Assembly (NCBI GenBank): GCA_002787775.1
Contig: PCUW01000004.1
Location: forward strand, 1-37,208
Length of the DNA: 37,208 nucleotides
Source: Bdellovibrionales bacterium CG12_big_fil_rev_8_21_14_0_65_38_15
Lineage (GTDB): Bacteria; Bdellovibrionota; Bacteriovoracia; Bacteriovoracales; Bacteriovoracaceae
Direction of reading: 5' to 3'
Made by a program: the position numbers and the translations under genes. Positions 15,735 to 23,329 of the stretch are shown piece by piece. The first letter of the stretch is position 1, and each line of letters begins with the position of its first letter. The notes below the pieces were generated by a model, which saw nothing but the letters and a program-made list of their open reading frames with translations, was not told where the DNA came from and ran no database searches.

Positions 15735-16798
15735 TTGAAAAACACTTATCTAAATGGCGAAACAGAGAAATTGCTAGAACAGTATTCTTCTTTACAGTCA
15801 TTATTGTAATGATTCTTGCTTTAGCATCAGTTCCAAGAGTCTCAGCACCTCTCTTGCTCGCATACGTCATAAGTTTAATGATTAGACCAGGTGTCCCCAT
15901 CTTGATGAAGCTTGGTATTCCAAGAACGTTAGCAATCATAGCTCTATTAATGGGTTTAATAGGGATATCAGCCTGGCCTATAACAAAAGCCGTTCCTCTT
16001 ATTAGTGATGAGGCTAGAAACTTACAATTTTATATCCCTAAAGTAGAAAGCTACATTACGAATAGATATGTTGTGGTGAAAAAAGAGCTTAAGGAAAAGG
16101 CAGGTTACGACCTTAATGATAGCTATCTTTATGACTTTCTAGAAAACTCAAATAAATACGTTACGAATTCAATCCTGGCTCTTCCAAAATGGTTAGCATC
16201 TTTATTGGAGTGGGTCTTTTTAGTACCACTATTTACCTTTTTTATTTTAAAAGATGGGATTGTCTTTAGAGATATATTGCTCAATATCTGCCCCAATACT
16301 TTGTTTGAACGGTTTTATTCCTTAACTCATGAGTTCGGAAAAAAAATAGGTGGCTATATATTTGCCAAGTTTGTAGAAGCCTCAATTATTTTTGTCATCA
16401 TTACTGCTGGATTATGGTTTTTAGATATAAGGTTCTCGTTTCTTCTGGGTCTTGTCGCAGGCATAACAAATATTATTCCTTACGTTGGGCCAGTTATTGG
16501 TGCTATTCCTGGTTTAATCTATGTGTTGGCTGAGTATGGAGCTGGTGGAACTTTTGCGGCCATTGCGATTCTTTATACAGTTGCCAATGCCATTGATATC
16601 GCCATAGTTTTTCCTATTCTTGTGTCAAGAATCGTCGATCTTCATCCTCTAGTGGTCGTTGTGTCGGTTATTCTGGGGTCGCAGTCAATGGGTGTATTGG
16701 GAATGGTTATTAGTATTCCATTAGCAGCTGCATTAAAGCTCATCATTTTAGAGATTTATCAGTCTATTTACGCCCGAAGAAACAACAGTTCTTTTTGA
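15731..16798 (+). CDS. AI-2E family permease (PF01594 type)
   Basis: 355-residue polytopic inner-membrane protein with the AI-2E/PerM profile: hydrophobic hairpin at ~18-50 (FTVIIVMILALASVPRVSAP), helix at ~60-78, a long soluble helical insert at ~80-140, then helices at ~155-170, 205-230, 233-260, 268-292 and 305-340. The conserved LGLVAGITNIIPYVGPVIGA segment in the C-terminal half is diagnostic. Members export diverse small molecules or act as Na+/H+ antiporters; the substrate here is not deducible. GTG start inside the 3' end of the cNMP-binding gene (GTGA overlap), which suggests the transporter and that protein work together. Confidence 0.9.
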   Translation: MIEKHLSKWRNREIARTVFFFTVIIVMILALASVPRVSAPLLLAYVISLMIRPGVPILMKLGIPRTLAIIALLMGLIGISAWPITKAVPLISDEARNLQFYIPKVESYITNRYVVVKKELKEKAGYDLNDSYLYDFLENSNKYVTNSILALPKWLASLLEWVFLVPLFTFFILKDGIVFRDILLNICPNTLFERFYSLTHEFGKKIGGYIFAKFVEASIIFVIITAGLWFLDIRFSFLLGLVAGITNIIPYVGPVIGAIPGLIYVLAEYGAGGTFAAIAILYTVANAIDIAIVFPILVSRIVDLHPLVVVVSVILGSQSMGVLGMVISIPLAAALKLIILEIYQSIYARRNNSSF

Positions 16799-16842
16799 CG
16801 CGTTATTTTCAAAAATGGTAAACTTAGACTAACTGAGGAACC

Positions 16843-17589
16843 ATGAAATACTTAAATACCGTCTTTTTAGCAATTTTTGCCATTCTTATAGGCTGTTCTA
16901 CACCTAGACCAGAGGGTGAAACAGAAGCAGAAGTTGTTTTTAAAGAAGCTCAATCTCTTGTTGAAGAGGGGCGCTATCTTTTAGCAACTGAAAAACTAAA
17001 TACATTGCGTTCAAAATATCCTTATAGTTTTTATGCGACTCACGCAGAACTGCTCTTGGCAGATGTTCAGTTTAAACAAGAAAATTATACTGAAGCTGCA
17101 GCTTCTTATATTCTGTTTAGAGATTTCCATCCAAAGCATGAAAAGAGTGATTATGTATTATGGAAGATTGCAGAAAGTTTTTATAATCAACTTCCAGAAA
17201 CATTTGATCGCGATCTATCTTCTGCCAACGAAGCGATTAAATATTATAAAGAGCTAGTTCGAGTATTTCCAAGATCTGAATACATTCAAAACTCAAACGA
17301 AAAAATTGAAAAATGTAAGCAAATGCTTCAGGACAAAGAGCAATATATTGCAGATTTTTATTATAAAACAGAAGAATGGGGTGCTGCTCGCTACAGATAT
17401 CTTGATATCCTAAACACTTTTAGAGATCCTAAGATTGTTGAGCATGCTGCTGTTAGAGTTCTTCAAACTAGTGCAAAGCTTACTGATAAAAATGGTTGCG
17501 GTAATTACTATAAAATCTATCAATCACGTCTTGATGAATCCGGACGTGAACGTTTAAGCAAGGCTTATCAAGCTTGCTCTGAACTCTAG
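16843..17589 (+). CDS. bamD: BamD-like outer-membrane assembly lipoprotein
   Basis: Predicted lipoprotein of the BAM complex that helps insert beta-barrel proteins in the outer membrane. Signal peptide with lipobox L-I-G-C18. TPR-type repeats follow with BamD hallmarks: SKYPYSFYATHAELLLADVQF, YTEAAASYILFRDFHPKHEKSDYV, a D-R-D motif, and FPRSEYIQNSNEKIEKC. 248 residues matches BamD. ATG with TGAGGAA upstream. It is followed after nine bases by another TPR gene whose Shine-Dalgarno overlaps this stop codon. A paralogous YfiO-like lipoprotein outside BAM is possible but less likely. Confidence 0.88.
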   Translation: MKYLNTVFLAIFAILIGCSTPRPEGETEAEVVFKEAQSLVEEGRYLLATEKLNTLRSKYPYSFYATHAELLLADVQFKQENYTEAAASYILFRDFHPKHEKSDYVLWKIAESFYNQLPETFDRDLSSANEAIKYYKELVRVFPRSEYIQNSNEKIEKCKQMLQDKEQYIADFYYKTEEWGAARYRYLDILNTFRDPKIVEHAAVRVLQTSAKLTDKNGCGNYYKIYQSRLDESGRERLSKAYQACSEL

Positions 17590-17598
17590 GAGCTCTTT

Positions 17599-18345
17599 GT
17601 GATTGAAATCGATAGAAGTGAACTTTTATCTAAGGGTCGTACTTGTTTTGATAGAGGTGATTTAAAGCGCGCCTTTGTAATCTACAATGAGCTTCTTGAG
17701 GGCGCCGATCCAATTGGTGACAGAGATACGTTGGTAGAGTGTTACTTTCAAATGGGTAATATTTTTCATCACCAGGGTGAAATTGGTAAAGCAATCAAAG
17801 CATTTAATAAAGTCATTGAGCTAGAGCCATCACATACTGATGCTTCTATTAGTTTATCTGTTCTCTATAATGATATCGGTCACTACGAGGCAGCTAAAAA
17901 AGTTTTTGTTCAGGCCAACGAAAGGGTCAAAGCACAAGGTGCCAGCGGTGGAGTAGAAGATACTCACGTGAATAAAAAGTTTGCAAGTAAGCATTTAGAA
18001 ATTGCTGAAATGTATATGTCTTATAATCGCTATGATGAATCTCTTTTTGAATACAATAAAGTTATTGCACTAGATCCAACGCTTCTAAATGTACGCGTCA
18101 GCATTGCGAAGGTTTATGCTAAGAAAAACTTCATCGCCAAAGCTTTTGATGAACTAAAAAGACTTAAAAATGAAGAGCCAAATTTTATGGAAGCAAGAGT
18201 TGCTTTAGGCGTTCTTTATTATGGAGCGGGACAAATTTTAGAAGCACAGTCTGAATGGGAAAGGGTTCTTTCAAAAGATCCCAAAAATTCGGAAGCCGCT
18301 ATGTATTTGAATTTATCTAGAACAGCGACAGAAACCAGAATATAA
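17599..18345 (+). CDS. TPR repeat protein
   Basis: 248-residue soluble protein built almost entirely of TPR units, about five, e.g. VECYFQMGNIFHHQGEIGKA at ~50, EIAEMYMSYNRYDESLFEYN at ~133 and ALGVLYYGAGQILEAQSEWE at ~199. No signal peptide, so it probably acts in the cytoplasm as an adaptor. GTG start with GGAG nine bases upstream, overlapping the bamD stop. Last gene of the plus-strand unit; the bidirectional terminator begins six bases after its stop. Function unknown. Confidence 0.85.
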   Translation: MIEIDRSELLSKGRTCFDRGDLKRAFVIYNELLEGADPIGDRDTLVECYFQMGNIFHHQGEIGKAIKAFNKVIELEPSHTDASISLSVLYNDIGHYEAAKKVFVQANERVKAQGASGGVEDTHVNKKFASKHLEIAEMYMSYNRYDESLFEYNKVIALDPTLLNVRVSIAKVYAKKNFIAKAFDELKRLKNEEPNFMEARVALGVLYYGAGQILEAQSEWERVLSKDPKNSEAAMYLNLSRTATETRI

Positions 18346-18375
18346 AAAAAGCCCTCTTGAAGAGGGCTTTTTTTT
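18344..18375. terminator. Bidirectional terminator between TPR gene and fliW
   Basis: Stem GCCCTCT (18351-18357) / AGAGGGC (18361-18367), loop TGA, with seven A on the left and eight T on the right. It serves the plus-strand TPR operon and the minus-strand csrA-fliW unit. Confidence 0.92.
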
Positions 18376-18394
18376 GATCAATTTTTATAAAAAA

Positions 18395-18967
18395 TTAAGC
18401 TTCAGGATTATTTGTTTTAACAGTTGTTTCTTTTTCAACTGGTGCACTGTTATTTGTAGCAGTGTCTGTTGAGATAACAACATTGTCCTGTCCTCTAACT
18501 CTTCTTGTGTCATCAGATGCATAGTTCACGATATGACGTTTAAGCTCTTTGTACATTTGGAAACGTACTTCAAGCTTGCTGTCTTGTAGAACGATCTGAC
18601 GTGCAATCTTAGTCTTATTATTAATAATAATAGGAGCTTTTAAGTTTGCAGACATTTCAGTCACAGTCTGTGGAATAGTTAGAATAGTGTAAACACTTGC
18701 TTCACTTAAACTTTCAATTTCAAGGCTAGTAAGCTCTGCAGGCAAAAGTTTAACTGAATAATCTGCTTGGAAAATTTTAGGTTCAATCATTGGAAATGCA
18801 GTTGATGCATCTTCAACAGATTGTAACCAAAGAATTAAAGTTTGATCGCCTGGGTCGACTACAAAAAACTTTGTTAGTGTATCAAATCCAAGAAGGCCCT
18901 CTTTAAAATTGATAATATCTTTTTTATCAACTTCAAGTTCACCGAATCTGGTTGTCTTAATTTTCAC
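18395..18967 (-). CDS. fliW: Flagellar assembly factor FliW (CsrA antagonist)
   Basis: FliW binds CsrA and flagellin alternately, so that flagellin secretion releases FliW to relieve CsrA repression of flagellin translation. Family features: FGELEVDKKDIINFKEGLLGFD at the N terminus, LILWLQSVEDASTAFPMIEP, and LLPAE in the middle. Start set at the GTG at 18967 because GGAGG lies five bases upstream and FliW begins with K-I-K-T-T; the frame can be extended to a TTG at 18982 without support. 190 residues is longer than the usual ~150: the last 45 are a polar, Thr/Asn-rich tail. Directly downstream of csrA, as is common. Confidence 0.95.
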   Translation of the reverse strand: MKIKTTRFGELEVDKKDIINFKEGLLGFDTLTKFFVVDPGDQTLILWLQSVEDASTAFPMIEPKIFQADYSVKLLPAELTSLEIESLSEASVYTILTIPQTVTEMSANLKAPIIINNKTKIARQIVLQDSKLEVRFQMYKELKRHIVNYASDDTRRVRGQDNVVISTDTATNNSAPVEKETTVKTNNPEA

Positions 18968-19051
18968 GACTGCCTCCAGCAATGTTGAACCGCATTAGCG
19001 ACTCTGCCTCTAAATTATAGCGGGCGTAGGGGCAATGCTGCAAGCAGGAAT

Positions 19052-19282
19052 TTACTTCTTATTAAGTTCGTCGGTTAAAATTGAAATACTTCCCATGTCA
19101 GCATGGGACGCCTCGGTATTTTGGTCCTGAATGGCCTTATATACCTCTTCACGATGAATTTTGGTTTCTTTTGGCGCTTTGATGCCCAAGCGAACTTGCT
19201 TGCCTTTGATTTGCACCACGACGATCTTGATGTGATCATCAATCGCAATGCTTTCTCCGAGCTTCCTTGTCAGTACCAACAT
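19052..19282 (-). CDS. csrA: Carbon storage regulator CsrA (RsmA)
   Basis: Small dimeric RNA-binding protein that represses or stabilises mRNAs at GGA motifs, including flagellin mRNA in FliW-containing bacteria. The sequence begins MLVLTRKLGESIAIDD and continues VRLGIKAPKETKIHREEVY, with the conserved L4/R6 and R44-type RNA-contact regions. 76 residues, normal. ATG with GAGGTAGAGAT upstream. It lies between flgL and fliW and has its own candidate promoter and structured leader (see entries at 19301-19359). Confidence 0.97.
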   Translation of the reverse strand: MLVLTRKLGESIAIDDHIKIVVVQIKGKQVRLGIKAPKETKIHREEVYKAIQDQNTEASHADMGSISILTDELNKK

Positions 19283-19300
19283 ATCTCTACCTCAAGATAG

Positions 19301-19320
19301 GGAAGGAACCTTCCTGATCC
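19301..19320 (-). promoter_or_regulatory. csrA leader palindrome with GGA motifs
   Basis: The leader contains the perfect inverted repeat GGAAGG/CCTTCC (19301-19306 and 19309-19314). Read on the minus strand it carries two GGA trinucleotides, at 19318-19320 and 19312-19314, upstream of the start. Leader hairpins and GGA sites are how CsrA commonly represses its own translation; here this is a hypothesis. Confidence 0.4.
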
Positions 19321-19330
19321 TTAGAGTCGA

Positions 19331-19359
19331 GATATATTATCTGCCCCTACAAAAGGCAA
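19331..19359 (-). promoter_or_regulatory. Candidate promoter of csrA-fliW
   Basis: On the minus strand TTGCCT (19354-19359) and TATATC (19331-19336) are 17 bases apart. A start near 19324 would give a ~42-base leader containing the csrA palindrome. This would allow csrA-fliW expression independent of the upstream flg operon. Confidence 0.45.
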
Positions 19360-19397
19360 GTAAAAAGATTAATTATTTTTATTGATGTAGTGAAAAC

Positions 19398-20435
19398 CTA
19401 ACGCAAGAAATCCAGCAAACTCTGGTTTAACATAGCCTGAGAGGCCTTATACGACGTTTGAAGCACATTTTGATGCTTTGTTATGTCCGAAAACAATTCC
19501 GCAACATCAGCATCAACAAGCTTGCTGCGACGCTCTGCATTGTTAACATTGTCTGATTCTAAAATATTTTTTGAACGATCAATCGAATTCATAACAGAGC
19601 CGATTCGTGTGCGAAGCGTTACGAGTCTGTCTATGTCTTCATCAAAACTTTCTAGAATATTTTGAATGGCAGTTGCATCATTATTTTCAAGCCCAACAAT
19701 TAAAGTATCGATGTGATTGAAAATATTACTCGATCTTTCAAATCCATCGCTTTTTGCGGCATCAGAGGCAGGAACTCTCATTTTGCCATTAAAAAGATTT
19801 TCATCATCTGGGCCCTTAAGATCAGCAGGAGCCTCAGTATTATTTTTTACATCATCAATAGGATCAGGTTGGCGAAATATTTTACTGCCATTAGCAAAAA
19901 ATATTTCAGCACCGTGCATATTCACTGGAATAAAAAAATCTTTTGATATCTCAAGGGTAGAGCGACCTTGGTCACCTTTATAATTTCCAGATTCGTCAAA
20001 AGGTTTCGTGAGGGTTTTATAGCCACCGAAAATATACTTTTGCCCAACACGTTTATTGGCCAGGGACATTGCCATGTTTCTAAGTTGAATAACTTCATTT
20101 GAAACAGCTTTTCTTGTGTTCGCATCATAGTAATCTGATGATTGAGCAATCGCGATCTCTTTTGCCTTAACTAAAATATCTGTTAGTTCCTCAATAGATT
20201 TTTCTGCAACACTTAAGTGCAATTGAGCATAATCAGCATTTTTAATATATTGACCATTATCTGAAGTTCTTGAAGAAATGGTAAGTGATTCGACGTTACC
20301 AATAGGATCATCTGAAGGACGAGTTGTCTTCTTAAGGGTAGAACCCTTTAACTGCAAATCTTCAAGTTTCTCTTTGGTTTTATTCAAAGCGAACTTGATT
20401 GATGCAGAAGAACTATTTTCAGATACTCTACTCAC
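19398..20435 (-). CDS. flgL: Flagellar hook-filament junction protein FlgL
   Basis: Second hook-filament junction protein (HAP3), secreted by the flagellar export system. The flagellin-like N-terminal helix (SSASIKFALNKTKEKLEDLQ, then TRPSDDP) and the C-terminal helix (NVLQTSYKASQAMLNQSLLDFLR) are both intact, as needed for the coiled-coil D0/D1 core, and GQKYIFGGYKT is the usual FlgL mid-domain motif. 345 residues. GTG start, with AAAAGG at the end of flgK as ribosome-binding site and four bases between the genes. Last gene of the long flg operon. Confidence 0.95.
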   Translation of the reverse strand: MSRVSENSSSASIKFALNKTKEKLEDLQLKGSTLKKTTRPSDDPIGNVESLTISSRTSDNGQYIKNADYAQLHLSVAEKSIEELTDILVKAKEIAIAQSSDYYDANTRKAVSNEVIQLRNMAMSLANKRVGQKYIFGGYKTLTKPFDESGNYKGDQGRSTLEISKDFFIPVNMHGAEIFFANGSKIFRQPDPIDDVKNNTEAPADLKGPDDENLFNGKMRVPASDAAKSDGFERSSNIFNHIDTLIVGLENNDATAIQNILESFDEDIDRLVTLRTRIGSVMNSIDRSKNILESDNVNNAERRSKLVDADVAELFSDITKHQNVLQTSYKASQAMLNQSLLDFLR

Positions 20436-20439
20436 TCAA

Positions 20440-21888
20440 TTACCTTTTAATGTTGAGAACGGTATCAAACATTTGTTGCGCTGTTTGCATGACCTTGGCC
20501 GAAGCTTGATAGGCATGTTGAAAGCGAACCATGTTTGCTGTCTCTTCATCTAAGTTAACACCAGCAATTCTTTCTCGAATATTGTTAGCTTGAACAAGAA
20601 TTCCTTCCGATTGTTCACGGTCTAATTTAGCTTTTCCTGTTTCAAGTCCAATGCGACCAATTGTTTGGAGATAAGATTCTTCTAAGGTAGAAGTTCCTTC
20701 GTCCATAATTCTTTCATGCTGAAGCTTGGAGATTGCCAGGGCGATTCTATTATCCCCCGGACTATTTTCAACAAGTGCAGTCGATATATTTGAAAGATCA
20801 TCTTTAACAAGATCAGATAGATCCATGTTTAAAGCAGAATTTTCTTTTGTCGTTGGAGTTTTGAAAAAATCGATGCCGGTCACTGGTCCCTTGCTATCGG
20901 CAAGTGCTCCTGGTGTGACTTCACGGTTAGCAAATCCACGGCGGTGAATGGCGTTAACACTATTAACAAGATTGAAAGCAATATCATCAATCTTTTCTTG
21001 TTGAACCTTAATGTCTTCGTTTCTAACTTTAGTCATAGCGGTTAAGCGTCCACCTTTAAACTTATCAGTCATAGAGGCGGCGGGGCGATGTTTAAAAAAG
21101 ACCTCAACTGAGCCAGACATATTGTTCGAGCTTTCATCTTTAGATGTGCCGCGAACAGCTAGCTCTTGAACTTGTGTACCCGAAACAATGGTTCCAACAT
21201 TTTTTGCCATAACAATAAAATTATTTTTCTCATCCATATAAGAATGAATAGCAAAACTCTCAGACAACCTTTTGATAATCAAATCTCGTTGATCGCGAAG
21301 GTCACCAGTTTCGCCGCCCAGACCTTCAATCACTGCAATTTTCTTGTTCAGTCCAGCGATATTATGTGAAGCCTGGTTAATTTCTTCAATTTCTTGCTCA
21401 AGTCGTTTATCTACTTGTCTGGCAAGACCATCAAGACTGCCACGAATTCGTTTGAAGTCTTGTGAAACTAATTGAGCACTATCACGAACAACAGAGCGAA
21501 TAGTTTCATTTTCAGGTTGATTGGCAAGTTCTCTAAACGAGTTGTAAAACTTATTTAAAACTTTATTAAGACCATCACCGTCGATTTCATTAAAGATATT
21601 TTCAACTTGTTCAAGTTGCTCAGCTCTTTCTTTGAAAAAATTATGCTCAGTCGTAGCTTGACCAAGTCTTTTTTCAACGAAGCTGTCGTGGCTTCTGCTA
21701 ATACCTGTAACGCGAGCACCAGTGCCTTGGATGAGACCACCCTTATCAACTGGAATATTTGTTGTTTGTATGACTTTTTGGCGCGAGTATCCCTCAGTAT
21801 TGACGTTTGCAATATTGTGCGAAGTCGTCTCTAAAGATTTCTTAGAGGCGGTCAGTCCTGTGTTACCGATATTTAATAAATCGGGCAA
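20440..21888 (-). CDS. flgK: Flagellar hook-associated protein FlgK
   Basis: First hook-filament junction protein (HAP1). The N terminus has the rod/hook family motif LETTSHNIANVNTEGYSRQ, and the C terminus the matching helix LDEETANMVRFQHAYQASAKVMQTAQQMFDTVLN. 482 residues, in the usual range. It begins with TTG (21888), preceded by AAAGGA; the start is fixed by the family N terminus. Just upstream, the 3' end of flgN contains two GC-rich hairpins. Its export chaperone FlgN is encoded by the preceding gene. Confidence 0.96.
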   Translation of the reverse strand: MPDLLNIGNTGLTASKKSLETTSHNIANVNTEGYSRQKVIQTTNIPVDKGGLIQGTGARVTGISRSHDSFVEKRLGQATTEHNFFKERAEQLEQVENIFNEIDGDGLNKVLNKFYNSFRELANQPENETIRSVVRDSAQLVSQDFKRIRGSLDGLARQVDKRLEQEIEEINQASHNIAGLNKKIAVIEGLGGETGDLRDQRDLIIKRLSESFAIHSYMDEKNNFIVMAKNVGTIVSGTQVQELAVRGTSKDESSNNMSGSVEVFFKHRPAASMTDKFKGGRLTAMTKVRNEDIKVQQEKIDDIAFNLVNSVNAIHRRGFANREVTPGALADSKGPVTGIDFFKTPTTKENSALNMDLSDLVKDDLSNISTALVENSPGDNRIALAISKLQHERIMDEGTSTLEESYLQTIGRIGLETGKAKLDREQSEGILVQANNIRERIAGVNLDEETANMVRFQHAYQASAKVMQTAQQMFDTVLNIKR

Positions 21889-21906
21889 ACTCGCGTTCCT
21901 TTGCGC

Positions 21907-22410
21907 TTAGGCGCTGCGCCCAGGAGCCGAGGCTCCTTTAGCGTTATAAGTTGAATAATTTTTCTTGCCTACGGCATCTTCGCGAATCTCACGAAGCGAC
22001 ATTAAGGCTTTATTAATAAACAACTGGTTCTTTTTATTTTGAGCCTGAATCTTTTCAATAATATCAATCAAAAGAGCGTTAAAGCGTCTTAGGTGATGTT
22101 GATCTTGTTTAGATTCATAATCTTTCATTGTAATAATGAGGTCCGCTACATTTTGAATCTGTTTCGCACCATTATTTTTAAGATCTTTGTTAAGAAGAGA
22201 AATGGCTTCCTTTCTTTCGTGATCAAGCTTAGCAATAAATGCAATAAGCTCGTTCTTATCTTCAATTTTTTCTTCTAGCTCCTCAATTTGGCTGCCTAAA
22301 AGAAGTGAATATTCGTCAAAGGTAAGTTCAAGAAGTTGTTGATGTGCTTCACACAACTTCTTCCATAGATCCGTGACACGGAAATAATGAATTGAGTATA
22401 CCTGGTCCAT
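21907..22410 (-). CDS. flgN: FlgN-type flagellar export chaperone
   Basis: 167 residues, entirely helical with coiled-coil stretches (ELEEKIEDKNELIAFIAKLD). Length, charge pattern, position directly between flgM and flgK, and the central LLxxQIEELE-like helix match FlgN, which holds FlgK and FlgL for export. FlgN sequences are poorly conserved, so the identification leans on context. ATG with GGAG nine bases upstream. The last residues (GASAPGRSA) are encoded by a GC-rich stretch that forms two hairpins, unlike the AT-rich surroundings. Confidence 0.8.
   Translation of the reverse strand: MDQVYSIHYFRVTDLWKKLCEAHQQLLELTFDEYSLLLGSQIEELEEKIEDKNELIAFIAKLDHERKEAISLLNKDLKNNGAKQIQNVADLIITMKDYESKQDQHHLRRFNALLIDIIEKIQAQNKKNQLFINKALMSLREIREDAVGKKNYSTYNAKGASAPGRSA
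21910..21937 (-). other. Tandem GC-rich hairpins at the flgN-flgK junction
   Basis: GGCGC-T-GCGCC (21910-21920) and AGGAGCC-GA-GGCTCCT (21922-21937) are two adjacent perfect inverted repeats inside the last codons of flgN, 13 bases ahead of the flgK Shine-Dalgarno region. No T-run follows, so they are not terminators; they could affect mRNA stability or flgK translation. Confidence 0.5.
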
Positions 22411-22436
22411 CCTAGACTCCGTTACATCAGTGACCT

Positions 22437-22760
22437 TTAAAACTCAGCTGCCAACATCTTGTCTGCAAGAGCATCATAATCCACTTGGTAAGTACCAGCT
22501 TGGATTTGGGCCTTTAGTTTTGCGATCTTGTCGCTATTATCAACTTCTGGGGCTGCATCAACAGCTTTTTTAATCATTGAAAAATCTCTAACGGCATCAT
22601 TGATATCAACTTTTGCATCATTGCTCGTCGTATCTTTGAGTTGCTGAGCTCTATAAGGATCGTTTCTTTTTAAAGAAGCCTTGTTCGCTTGGTTTGCTCT
22701 ATCAGCTGCAGTTTTGCTGTTAGGGAAAAAACCAGAGCGATTGGTATCGATACTACTCAT
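22437..22760 (-). CDS. flgM: Anti-sigma-28 factor FlgM
   Basis: Inhibitor of the flagellar sigma factor FliA until it is exported through the finished hook-basal body. The C-terminal FlgM domain is clear: VDNSDKIAKLKAQIQAG followed by TYQVDYDALADKML, the sigma-binding helices; the N-terminal half is polar and disordered-looking, as in the family. The start is the ATG at 22760 with GGAGG six bases upstream, giving 107 residues. It overlaps the 3' end of the flgJ-like gene by eight bases, so translation is coupled. Confidence 0.92.
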   Translation of the reverse strand: MSSIDTNRSGFFPNSKTAADRANQANKASLKRNDPYRAQQLKDTTSNDAKVDINDAVRDFSMIKKAVDAAPEVDNSDKIAKLKAQIQAGTYQVDYDALADKMLAAEF

Positions 22761-23223
22761 TTGAGCCTCCGTTACTGACTTTGTCAGAAACATTATTTGT
22801 GGTCGGTTGACCAATAGTCGGCGATTGCTTTTTAATTGCCGGTTTTGAGTTTAAAAATCTTTGGTAAGCAAATTGATTTCTCATTCTCTCTGGGTAGATT
22901 TGATCAAGAATAGTTTTTTGCAAACCAAGTTCACTATTTTTTGCCATGACGTCAGCACGTTGTTCACGCATAACTGAATCATAGTAGTCTGTTGCTGAGT
23001 TAGAATCATCCGCACGATCAACACTGTTGTCCATTTGCTCAAGCATGTACTCGGCAAATTGTTTCTCCATGCCTTCGGCAACATTTTTGTAAGGTTCTGG
23101 GATGAAATGCCGATCCTTAACTTGTGAACGATCAGCACGTTTAGCGACTTGATCTAAAGGTAGAGTTGAAATTTGATCAGAAATTTTGGCCATATTCTCC
23201 TCTTCCATAAGTTCGTCAGCCAT
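22753..23223 (-). CDS. flgJ: FlgJ-type rod-binding protein (no muramidase domain)
   Basis: Rod-cap/rod-binding protein needed for rod assembly. The rod-binding helix is AEGMEKQFAEYMLEQM at about residues 48-63, followed by the YYDSVMREQRADVMAKNSELG and LQKTILDQIYPE segments typical of the FlgJ N-terminal domain. At 156 residues it lacks the C-terminal peptidoglycan hydrolase domain of enterobacterial FlgJ, as in many bacteria; a separate hydrolase must cut the wall. Start uncertain: ATG at 23223 lacks a ribosome-binding site, while ATG at 23193 follows GAGGAG closely. The 106 bases upstream (23224-23329) separate it from flgI and may hold an internal promoter; I see none convincing. Confidence 0.88.
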   Translation of the reverse strand: MADELMEEENMAKISDQISTLPLDQVAKRADRSQVKDRHFIPEPYKNVAEGMEKQFAEYMLEQMDNSVDRADDSNSATDYYDSVMREQRADVMAKNSELGLQKTILDQIYPERMRNQFAYQRFLNSKPAIKKQSPTIGQPTTNNVSDKVSNGGSNE

Positions 23224-23329
23224 TCAGGTCGTTGGGGCTAATCATCCTGAAACCCCCATTATCAATCATTCTAGCACGTTTTCAGGGTGCTAATCCAGAC
23301 ACCATAATGGCACCAGGCAAAAGTTGCTG

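Noticed and set aside
19338..19347. Sigma28-like GCAGATAA upstream of csrA (minus strand)
   Set aside because: Resembles GCCGATAA, but no TAAA-type -35 at the right spacing; a sigma70 reading fits better.
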